Assembly (NCBI GenBank): GCA_028284445.1
Contig: JANQRS010000012.1
Span: 62,001-126,000, forward strand
Direction: 5' to 3'
From: Calditrichia bacterium
GTDB lineage: Bacteria > Calditrichota > Calditrichia > RBG-13-44-9 > J075
DNA length: 64,000 nt
The stretch's first letter is position 1; the number at the start of each line of letters is the position of its first letter. The notes beneath the pieces were generated by a model. The model ran no database searches. It was given only the letters and a program-made list of their open reading frames with translations, and had not been told where the DNA came from. Both the position numbers and the translations under genes were made by a program. This document shows positions 27,565-35,500 of the stretch, piece by piece.

Positions 27565-28441
27565 TTGCAGAAATTGCGGATTCGAAATGCCTGCGACTGC
27601 AAAATTTTGCAGCGAGTGCGGAACGAAAGTAGAAGTAGAGAAGATTACCTGTGGTGAATGCGGCGCAGAAAACAAGCCGGGCGCCAAGTTTTGCGTAGAG
27701 TGCGGTAGTAGCCTCTCTGCCCCTGTGAAAAAACAGGTTCAAAAAAAGCAATCAAAAAAAGAGCCTGCATCAGTAGAGGTAAAGACCTCAGATGCAATTC
27801 CCGATCGCAGTGGCATTATCGGTGCGGTTGCTGCAGTAGCCGCCATGATTGTCTTAACTTACGCCTACTTCGGGATGGTGGCGCCAATTTCCGGCAAAGA
27901 TGTATGGAGTGGCGACATGCCACATGCGCAAGAAGCGGAGGATCATCAGCATACGCCTGGTGATGACCATGCTCACGACACATCTTCACTCCCTGAACCA
28001 CCTTCAGAAGAAGAAGTTCAGGCAGCACGGGATCAATTGGCTGCTGATCCGGAGAATGCCGAACTCAATATCAACATGGGCAATATTCTCTTCGATAGTC
28101 AAAAATACCAGGAAGCTGTCGATTATTACGCCAAGGCAATTGCCAAGCAACCCAATAATGCCGATGTTTTAGTGGATGCGGGGGTCTGTTATTTCAACAT
28201 GAAAGACCTGACCAAGGCAAATCAATATTTTAACCTTGCGCTTAAGGCAAATCCGCAGCATATTAATGCTCTGTACAATCTGGGCATTGTTGCCTTGCAA
28301 AACAGCGAAGCAGACAAGCTGATTCAATATTGGACACGTCTGCAGGAAATCGCACCATCGTCCCAGCAAGCGGTGAGGGCGAGTCAAATATTGCAACAAA
28401 TTCACCAGGAAGTACAGAATTTTTCGAAGAAAGATTCGTAA
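27554..28441 (+). CDS. Double zinc-ribbon, single membrane segment, TPR protein
   Basis: The 295-residue protein has two N-terminal zinc ribbons of the CxxC-x10-CxxC type: CRNCGFEMPATAKFCSECG, then CGECGAENKPGAKFCVECG, residues 5-55. A Lys/Gln-rich linker follows, then one membrane segment at about 94-114 (GIIGAVAAVAAMIVLTYAYFG). Next is a His/Asp-rich acidic stretch (EDHQHTPGDDHAHD) that could bind metal. Three TPR units run from about 160 to the end. The likely topology has ribbons inside and TPRs outside. The partner and role are unknown. The ATG at 27554 lies inside the HU gene's end, so the two are coupled. Confidence 0.8.
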   Translation: MTINCRNCGFEMPATAKFCSECGTKVEVEKITCGECGAENKPGAKFCVECGSSLSAPVKKQVQKKQSKKEPASVEVKTSDAIPDRSGIIGAVAAVAAMIVLTYAYFGMVAPISGKDVWSGDMPHAQEAEDHQHTPGDDHAHDTSSLPEPPSEEEVQAARDQLAADPENAELNINMGNILFDSQKYQEAVDYYAKAIAKQPNNADVLVDAGVCYFNMKDLTKANQYFNLALKANPQHINALYNLGIVALQNSEADKLIQYWTRLQEIAPSSQQAVRASQILQQIHQEVQNFSKKDS

Positions 28442-28506
28442 TTTTATATAGAGCCGGGATCCATCTCCCGGCAAACGTTCCAACTGCTTAACAGGAGTAT
28501 ATCTAT

Positions 28507-28602
28507 ATGCCATGTGGAAAGAAGCGTAAGCGGCATAAGATGGCGACTCACAAGCGCAAAAAGCGCCTCAGAAAGAATCGCCACAAGAAAAAGAACAGAT
28601 AA
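28507..28602 (+). CDS. Small basic ribosomal-type protein, AURKAIP1/COX24 (mS38, bS22-like) domain
   Basis: The 31-residue protein begins MPCGKKRKRHKMATHKRKKR and continues with LRKNRHKKKNR; more than half the residues are Lys, Arg or His. The KRKRHKMxxHKxKKRLRKxRHKKK pattern is that of the bacterial relatives of mitochondrial mS38 (AURKAIP1/Cox24), which bind the small ribosomal subunit near the decoding region. Such genes are known in Bacteroidetes and relatives and are routinely missed because of size. AGGAG is nine bases before the ATG. It follows the zinc-ribbon/TPR gene by 65 bases, and its stop codon lies in the left arm of a hairpin. Confidence 0.85.
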   Translation: MPCGKKRKRHKMATHKRKKRLRKNRHKKKNR

Positions 28603-28640
28603 GGGATTTTAGCACCCTTATCTGTTAGAAATATGTTTTT
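28594..28640 (+). terminator. Hairpin overlapping the stop codon of the COX24-type gene
   Basis: There is a perfect 12-base stem, AACAGATAAGGG (28594-28605) / CCCTTATCTGTT (28615-28626), with a 9-base loop. A T-rich stretch (TGTTTTTGTTT) follows after a few bases. The UAA stop is part of the left arm. It probably ends the transcript and protects or limits this tiny message. Confidence 0.7.
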
Positions 28641-28762
28641 GTTTGGGGCCTGGATGGCCTCAACAGGCATATCTACATCCCGCGTATTTGACCATATCTT
28701 TTTCTATCCAGTCATGTTTACGAAAATCGATATTTGTTAACATGTCCATTGCCGGAGACGTT

Positions 28763-29971
28763 ATGGAGCAGAGAGTTTATACCGTTTCCAACCTGACTCG
28801 CCAGGTAAAGGAAATCCTTGAACAGAGTTTTCCACGAATCTGGCTAGAAGGTGAGATCTCGAACTTCAAACGGCACTCTTCAGGACACCTGTACCTGACT
28901 ATCAAGGATGCTGAAAGCCAGGTTCGCTGCGCTATGTGGCGATTCAAAGCGAATAGCCTGGTATTTCAACCGGCTGATGGCATGCAAGTACTTGTTGAAG
29001 GCGATGTGCAGGTATATGAAAAAGGCGGTTACTACCAACTTATCATCCAACAAATGCAACCGGCCGGTGTCGGGGCCCTTCAGCTCGCCTTTGAGCAGCT
29101 GAAAAGGAAATTGCATGCTGAAGGCCTTTTCGATTCAATTCACAAAAAACCTCTCTCCCCTTTTCCTGAAGCGATTGGCGTTATTACTTCGCCAACGGGC
29201 GCAGCACTTCGTGACATTATTTCAGTGATCCGCCGTCGTCAACCTGGCGTCAAAATTGTCGTCATCCCGGTACGCGTTCAGGGAAAAGGTGCTGCAAACG
29301 AGATCGCCGATGCCATCTCAGACGCCAATCGCTACGGAGAATTGGATGTATTGATAGTCGGCCGGGGCGGGGGTTCACTGGAAGATTTGTGGGCCTTCAA
29401 CGAAGAAATTGTTGCCCGCGCCATCCATGCGTCGGCATTGCCGATAATTTCCGCAGTTGGTCATGAAGTTGATTTTTCAATCGCAGACTTTGTCGCTGAT
29501 CAGCGGGCGCCAACTCCGTCAGCCGCTGCCGAAATAGCCGTTCGGGATCGCCAGGAACTGGCAAGCCAGCTCAACTATTGGCGGGAAAAACTACCGGGAG
29601 CGCTTACTCATCGCATAGGCTATTTGCAGGAGAAAATACAATCAATCTACAACGGCTATGCGTTTCGTCAGCCCCAGGATAAGATTTATCAGCAGCTGCA
29701 ATACCTCGACGATATGCAACGCCAGCTCACCCGCTCGGTCGATCATAAACTTACCCTGCGACAGAATCAACTTGAGCATTTCCGACAGCATTTGGACGGC
29801 ATGAATCCGCAGCATGTCCTGAAACGCGGATATAGCATTGTTACAAAAGGTGGTGGGGGTATCGTCCGTGACAGTAAAGATTTGGAAATTGGTGATAGAA
29901 TAAACGTTCAATTGGCAAACAGTCAATTCGATGCACAGGTTCTTACGAAGGGCAAGAAAGATGGCGAATAA
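28763..29971 (+). CDS. xseA: Exodeoxyribonuclease VII large subunit
   Basis: The 402-residue protein begins MEQRVYTVSNLTRQVKEILE. The N-terminal OB-fold (WLEGEISNFKRHSSGHLYLT, residues about 26-45) is followed by the catalytic region with GVITSPTGAALRDI, VLIVGRGGGSLEDLWAFNEE and ISAVGHEVDFSIADFVADQRAPTPSAAAE. A coiled-coil arm and a C-terminal QHVLKRGYSIV motif complete the family layout. With XseB it degrades single-stranded DNA. The ATG at 28763 has GGAG five bases upstream and is preferred over 28742. The length is slightly below E. coli XseA (456) because the coiled coil is shorter. Confidence 0.96.
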   Translation: MEQRVYTVSNLTRQVKEILEQSFPRIWLEGEISNFKRHSSGHLYLTIKDAESQVRCAMWRFKANSLVFQPADGMQVLVEGDVQVYEKGGYYQLIIQQMQPAGVGALQLAFEQLKRKLHAEGLFDSIHKKPLSPFPEAIGVITSPTGAALRDIISVIRRRQPGVKIVVIPVRVQGKGAANEIADAISDANRYGELDVLIVGRGGGSLEDLWAFNEEIVARAIHASALPIISAVGHEVDFSIADFVADQRAPTPSAAAEIAVRDRQELASQLNYWREKLPGALTHRIGYLQEKIQSIYNGYAFRQPQDKIYQQLQYLDDMQRQLTRSVDHKLTLRQNQLEHFRQHLDGMNPQHVLKRGYSIVTKGGGGIVRDSKDLEIGDRINVQLANSQFDAQVLTKGKKDGE

Positions 29972-30188
29972 ACCCAAATTTGAAGAAGCATTTAAAAGGC
30001 TGGAAGAAATAGCTAGGGCACTTGAGAAGGGAGACGTGCCCCTGGACGAGTCGATGAGTCTCTACGAGGAAGGCATGAAACTCATTACGCTGTGCAACTC
30101 TCGCCTTGGTGAAGCTCAGGAAAAAATTGCACAGCTATCAAAAGACGCCGAAGGTTCTTTTCAGCTCAAGGATTTTGAAGAGGACTAA
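29961..30188 (+). CDS. xseB: Exodeoxyribonuclease VII small subunit
   Basis: The 75-residue protein shows FEEAFKRLEEIARALEKGD, VPLDESMSLYEEGMKLI and CNSRLGEAQEKI, the standard XseB two-helix pattern. It binds the XseA coiled coil to form active exonuclease VII. The ATG at 29961 lies within the last codons of xseA (11-base overlap), showing translational coupling. The acidic tail ends KDFEED. Confidence 0.95.
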   Translation: MANKPKFEEAFKRLEEIARALEKGDVPLDESMSLYEEGMKLITLCNSRLGEAQEKIAQLSKDAEGSFQLKDFEED

Positions 30189-30215
30189 TAAATTCTCGCT
30201 TTACAGGGATTGCAA

Positions 30216-31970
30216 CTAATTCTGGTTAGCAATTTCCGGCGTTTCATAATAGAAGTATTTTATCCCCTTCAAACTAACGCGCGTCCGCGTCGTACCATTT
30301 TTGTACCTTCTATAGATCTGCTTCATCCGTGTGAGCGGATGAAAAATCTTTTCGAATCGCGCCAAGTTAGAAATTTTCCGATCCATCTTCGACTCGAGGA
30401 ACGCCAGAGCATCTTGCTTGCCAATCGGCTCATAGCTGTAAAGCACCGAAAATGTCAGATGTATTTCCTTTTCCTGTTCCAGCTCGCTTATGGGTATTGG
30501 TACTTCCCGAATATCGTAGAGCAAGAAGCTATACTTCGGGAAAAAGCTGCCAACCTCACCAGGATCTTTTGAAGATGCAACTGCGCTAGCATCCTCTTCT
30601 GAAGCACTTGCGAGACTGCCATCCTGCCAGTTCCCGTTTACTTCATTGCCGCCATCGAACGTATAAGTTCCCTGGCCTGCTTTGGTATTTTCGGCGAAGG
30701 CTCCCTCATAAACGTCGCCGCTTTTGAACATGTATTTGCCTTGCCCGGCCATTTGGTCAGCCGACCAATCGCCTTCATAGCGATCGCCGTTTGCCCAGCT
30801 CATCATGCCTTTACCAGAGCGTTGTCCATGCCTGAAAACACCGGCATATATTTTCCCGCTGCCGAAAATGTATTTACCTTTGCCTTGCATACGCCCACGG
30901 CCCATGTTCCCTTTGTAACGGTCTTCTGTTTTCTTCCAGAGAATCTCGCCGCTGCCGTTCGGCAAGCCACGTCTGAAGGCACCGGTATAAACATCACCCA
31001 TTTTCGTCGTATAAACGCCAAAGCTGTCCGGCTCGCAATCGCTAAAACTACCTTTGTATTTGTCACCATTTCCGAGCACCAGAGTACCTTCACCATTCAC
31101 ACAGTCCCCGGTGCTGCATTTTCCCTGAAAAACACCGTTGGCCCAAAGTCCACTAAAAACCACATTGCCGCGGGAATTATAATACGTGCCTTTGCCGTGA
31201 AAGGCCCTGTCTTTCCAGCTGCCTTCGTATCTGCTACCATCGGACCATACGTGAATTCCCCAACCGTCAGAGCACTCACCACTAATACAACCGTCGATTT
31301 CGGTTTCTCGGACACCAAACCAATAGCCGCCATATTCATTGTCATCGTACCACCATTCGCCGATCATCCCGGTTCCGCCCTTGACTAGCCGAAAAATGAC
31401 TTTTCCTTTATGTCGGGAGTCAGACCACTTGGCAATGAAGCGATTGCTCTTTTCCAGCACATTGCCGGAAATTCTTCCGTAATTTCTATTGCCGCGAAAG
31501 TCACCACTAATGTCAAGATCTGTTGCATCAAGTTTCATATAGCCATAATTGGTTTTCCATACGCCAGAAAACTCATCGACTTTGATGGTCTGTTTGGTAA
31601 GGGATTTTGCATTGCGGACACCGATCCAATCGCCACCGAGCAGTGAGTCACCTTTCCACCAATATCCATAAAATGCGTTGCCATCCTTGTGCAGACGCAT
31701 GGAGAAACGACCTTCTTTTTCGCCCAGTTTCCACTCACCGCTGAGGATTCTACTGCCGCGTGAAAAACGGCCACGTATTTCACCCTCGGAATCACCTTGA
31801 TAGTAAACGCCGGTAACTCGCGAACCATTGGCCGTGAAATTGAGCCTTCCTAAAGAGGTTCGCCATTCACCGGAAAAACTCTTTTTTTGCGCCTGAGATT
31901 CAGTCGTAAGCATCAAACAAATAAGAGGCAAGAGCAGCAGCGTCGAAATGTTCAATTTCCATCTATTCAT
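30216..31970 (-). CDS. Secreted MORN-repeat protein with duplicated N-terminal beta domain
   Basis: In this 584-residue protein a signal peptide (about residues 1-27, ending ESQAQ) is followed by two related 95-residue beta-rich units: FSGEWRTSLGRLNFTANG at about 32, and FSGVWKTNYGYMKLDA at about 133. Both contain GxWW-type strands. Residues about 230-465 hold roughly ten MORN repeats of the form YxGxWxxGxxxGxGxY, for example YEGSWKDRAFHGKGTYYN and YEGDWSADQMAGQGKYMF. The C-terminal 110 residues are a separate mixed domain, with charged residues and no match I recognise. It is exported to the periplasm or cell surface. MORN arrays bind lipids or proteins; the function is otherwise unknown. 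It converges on xseB with a 27-base gap. Confidence 0.85.
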   Translation of the reverse strand: MNRWKLNISTLLLLPLICLMLTTESQAQKKSFSGEWRTSLGRLNFTANGSRVTGVYYQGDSEGEIRGRFSRGSRILSGEWKLGEKEGRFSMRLHKDGNAFYGYWWKGDSLLGGDWIGVRNAKSLTKQTIKVDEFSGVWKTNYGYMKLDATDLDISGDFRGNRNYGRISGNVLEKSNRFIAKWSDSRHKGKVIFRLVKGGTGMIGEWWYDDNEYGGYWFGVRETEIDGCISGECSDGWGIHVWSDGSRYEGSWKDRAFHGKGTYYNSRGNVVFSGLWANGVFQGKCSTGDCVNGEGTLVLGNGDKYKGSFSDCEPDSFGVYTTKMGDVYTGAFRRGLPNGSGEILWKKTEDRYKGNMGRGRMQGKGKYIFGSGKIYAGVFRHGQRSGKGMMSWANGDRYEGDWSADQMAGQGKYMFKSGDVYEGAFAENTKAGQGTYTFDGGNEVNGNWQDGSLASASEEDASAVASSKDPGEVGSFFPKYSFLLYDIREVPIPISELEQEKEIHLTFSVLYSYEPIGKQDALAFLESKMDRKISNLARFEKIFHPLTRMKQIYRRYKNGTTRTRVSLKGIKYFYYETPEIANQN

Positions 31971-32451
31971 ACATAGGTCCTAACTTAATGAAACAGAATG
32001 GCTCCTCACCTAAACTTGAGGACGAGCCAGCAATAACATTTTATCGACATATGTCGGCGCTGACATCAGTAATACCTTGCAGTTCACCGCATAAATCATA
32101 TATCACTTCAATCCCGAGGCTTCGTCTAATGTCGAAGCGCAAAATGCTGGTTTCCCAACACTTCCAATAAGGCATAATTCATGCCAAGCCCGATACTTAC
32201 CCCCATAAATACAGATTTTTCACGAGTGAAATGACATATTGCCCATAATTCCAAGATAAAGGCATTTTCAAACATCGGAAATAGCATCAGAATAGATGCA
32301 GAAGGTATGTCAGGAGACCGGATACCGCGCCATTATTGCGTAAATCACTTAAAATACAGCTCTTTACGATCAAACTCAGATAAAAGTGGTTAATAAATTC
32401 ACATGTCATTTGGCCAGAAACACTCATAAACGGCCTACTAATACCAATAAT
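31971..32451. other. Gap of about 480 bases upstream of the MORN gene
   Basis: There is no gene-like frame above 60 codons. A bulged inverted repeat, GGCTCCTCA / TGAGGACGAGCC, lies near 32000-32030, without a T tract. The region must contain the leftward promoter of the MORN gene. The right side ends in the terminator of the large secreted-protein operon. Confidence 0.5.
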
Positions 32452-32491
32452 ATAAAAAAAAGTGCCGATTTCAAAATGAAACCGGCACTTT
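32452..32491 (-). terminator. Terminator of the large secreted-protein operon
   Basis: Read leftward, AAGTGCCGGTTTCA pairs with TGAAATCGGCACTT (one G-U) around a 3-base loop, followed by seven T. It lies 30 bases beyond the stop codon of the 1972-residue gene. Confidence 0.9.
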
Positions 32492-32520
32492 CAATACTGC
32501 GATGGTTTGCTCTTTTTTGA

Positions 32521-35500
32521 TTACTTGAGCAGAATCATCTTTTTCGATTCGACAAAACTGCCTGCCTCAAGACGGTAAATATAGATACCGCTGGCGACTG
32601 AAGTGCCGTCATCAGCTTTTGCATCCCAATTTACTTTCTTAAATCCGGCAACCTGGTTCGCATTGACAAGCGTTCTAACCAGCTGTCCGAGCACATTATA
32701 AACCTTCAGACTGACATCAACACGCTCCTTGAGCGCATATTCAATGGTTGTCGTCGGGTTGAAAGGATTCGGATAGTTTTGCTCGAGATCGAAGGCAATC
32801 GGCAGACCCAGTTGCTCATCATCAATTCCAACCAATACTTCATCAGTCCAGCCGAGCTCAAATGCGCGAGCATGAGCAGCACCGGTATTGGCAAGAATTT
32901 GATCAAGATCGTCGCCTGCTACCATTGCCCAGGTTACCCAGACAGTATCACCGGCTGCAATATCACCAATGGTAGAACCACCCCAGGAACGAACGTCACC
33001 TGTGGACGGTGCATTCGGATCAAAGGTCGTGATCCAGGTATAGGAATCGGTGCGAGCTGTTGCAGAACCACCGTCGGTTGTCGCGCGACCACCGGAGAGC
33101 CCATCCATTGCGGCAAAGCCGTAATAGGAATCACCCGGATCCCACTGGTAAACCAGATGGTATTCTTCGCTAATGCCACCTTCATTGGTTTGGAAATTAT
33201 CGATATCCCAATCAATGAAAATACCGGAGGTGAAATCCGTAATCGCCGCTGCGGTTGTATTGATAAATCCGTAACGGATGAATGCGAAATTATCACCGGT
33301 ATTGGAATAAGATTTCTGAATAATCTTCACACCAAACGGCGCCGGTGCACCGGAGTCGTCGAGATAGGCTGTCGAAACCTGGTCGAAGTTTGCGTCGGAA
33401 GTAAATCCGTTTACAAACAGACTGGTCACGTTAACAATATCATCACCTTGTCCGAAGCTACCGATGTGGCCATTAACGCTTGCTGCATCAGCAGTACCGA
33501 AAATCGGGCCACCGACAAACAAACCGTTTACGCCTTTCCAGGTTACGCCTGGGCCGGTAAAGCCGACTTGTTCTGCCCCAATTGAACCGTCATTGAAGAT
33601 ACCCATTGTCAGATCACCCGGGGTATGTTCGAGACTAAGCAGCTCTTCCGGAGGATCTCCAACCGGCGTCACGCTGACTGTGTTAGAAGGTCCACTTTCA
33701 CCTTCATCATCATATACAGCGGTTACATAGTAATAGTAAAGCGTATTGTTCACAGCCGTTTCGTCTGTATAAGTCAAGGTAAGGCTGTCAACTGAACCAA
33801 TCAGGTCAAATGTGATATCATCCGTCGAACGATAGATGTTGTAGCTATTCACATTTTCAGCACCAACACCAGCGCCATCACCTTCGATGTTCAGGATATT
33901 GTTATAGCCTGCCGTCACGTTGTTTCCAATCGGTGACCAATCGAAAAGGTGAGCATTGGCTTTTCTGCCGGCTAGCATTTCGGCTGTCATCTCAGTATGA
34001 CGAACAATCTGCGGTTCCAGTTCAACAATTCTTGCTTCTGTTCCGGTGCCTTCCTGAACAATTGCACGAACCATAAAGTTAAACGGGAAATTTACACCTG
34101 CCAGAGTTTGCCAGCTAACACCACCGTCGAACGTCAACCAGGCGCGACCTGCGTCACCACTATTGGTATCAAATCCGAGGAAATAGTTAACGGTATCAAT
34201 CTGAGCAAAGGCGTAGTAGAAGTCACCACTGTTGACTTCGATGTTCGAAGTGGAAACATCAATACGGCTCCAATCGCCACGGGATGGGACTGTATATGCT
34301 GTATTGGTGATCACTTCATTCACCGGTCCACCATTCGCGCCATTTTCATCAGTAAAGACAGAATACTCAACATTGTCATCAGCACCAGGTGTATCATGCC
34401 ACCAGGTCTTGATTTCGAGCAATGTCGACGGATATACATTCGGAGTGAATCGTACTGCAAATTCACCTGTTGCAGCAAAACCAAACCCCTGCTCCGATGA
34501 TCCGTCATCATAGACGATTTCACCCGGTTCAAGTGGCGGAGCCCAGTCAAGCGTGGCTGAACCATCTCCTGGTCTTGCAGTCAGATTGAGCGGTGGATTC
34601 GGTCCACCAACAACCGTGGCAGTATCGACTTGCGCAGTCGTTGAGAAAAGGTCAAATGAAATAGATGCACCGTTATTGTAGTTGTCACCAACTCTTTCAC
34701 GGAATGCGACATAAACATCCGAGCCTTCTGCAACGAAATCAGTTATGTTGTAGTTATAAGCGACCCAATTAGTGTCACTACCTGTGCCAAAACCGAGTGT
34801 CGCCACCGTTACATCAAAACTGGCAACATCGTTACCGGTTGTTGACATCAGTACTTCAACTGTATCGGCGAACGTTTCGGGCCAATATCTCATCCAGAAA
34901 TCGATCACGTCATCAGCCTTAACATCGAGCAGCTTCGGCGTAATGAGCCATTGATCATTCGAGCTCGCACCGCCGGTATTCCAGGTTGCGAATGCAACAA
35001 AATCACCGCCACCATCAGGGCCGGTAACGGTTCCACCAGTCCATCCCGGAACAGGTGATGTGCCGGTAGCAACCTGGATCCAACCGCCGCCACCATCAGG
35101 ATTCTGCTTGCTCCAGCCAGTTGGCGGGAATTCAGCACCTTCGAAAGACTCTTCATACGCGATCGGCTTCGGAGCAGGCTCTTCACCAAGTTCAATACGC
35201 ATAATCGGAGTCCAGGTCTCAGCACCTACCAATTCAAATGGGCTCCAGGGAATTGTTTCGGTCATACCAAAGAAAGTATTTGGCACATTTTGCGCACCGA
35301 GAGCGGTAAAGTCAATTCCGCATGGGAATGAACCACCGGCAAAAGTCTGATCGCGCATATCAAATACGAGCGCATAGCTACCGGCATCCAGAGCAACGCC
35401 ACCAGGCAAGCTGAACTGGGCCAATACCGGACGTGCACCGAGATCAGCATATGATCCTTCATACAGAGTCAAAATAGAAGATCCGGGAAGTCCACCAACA

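Noticed and set aside
30741..31388. A 215-codon rightward frame antisense to the MORN gene
   Set aside because: It is a mirror of the regular MORN codon pattern, has no ribosome binding site or known domain, and is fully covered by a much better gene on the other strand.
32779..33585. A 268-codon rightward frame antisense to the large secreted protein
   Set aside because: It has biased composition expected from the opposite strand of a Gly/Thr/Ser-rich gene. The leftward frame has a signal peptide and a sorting domain.
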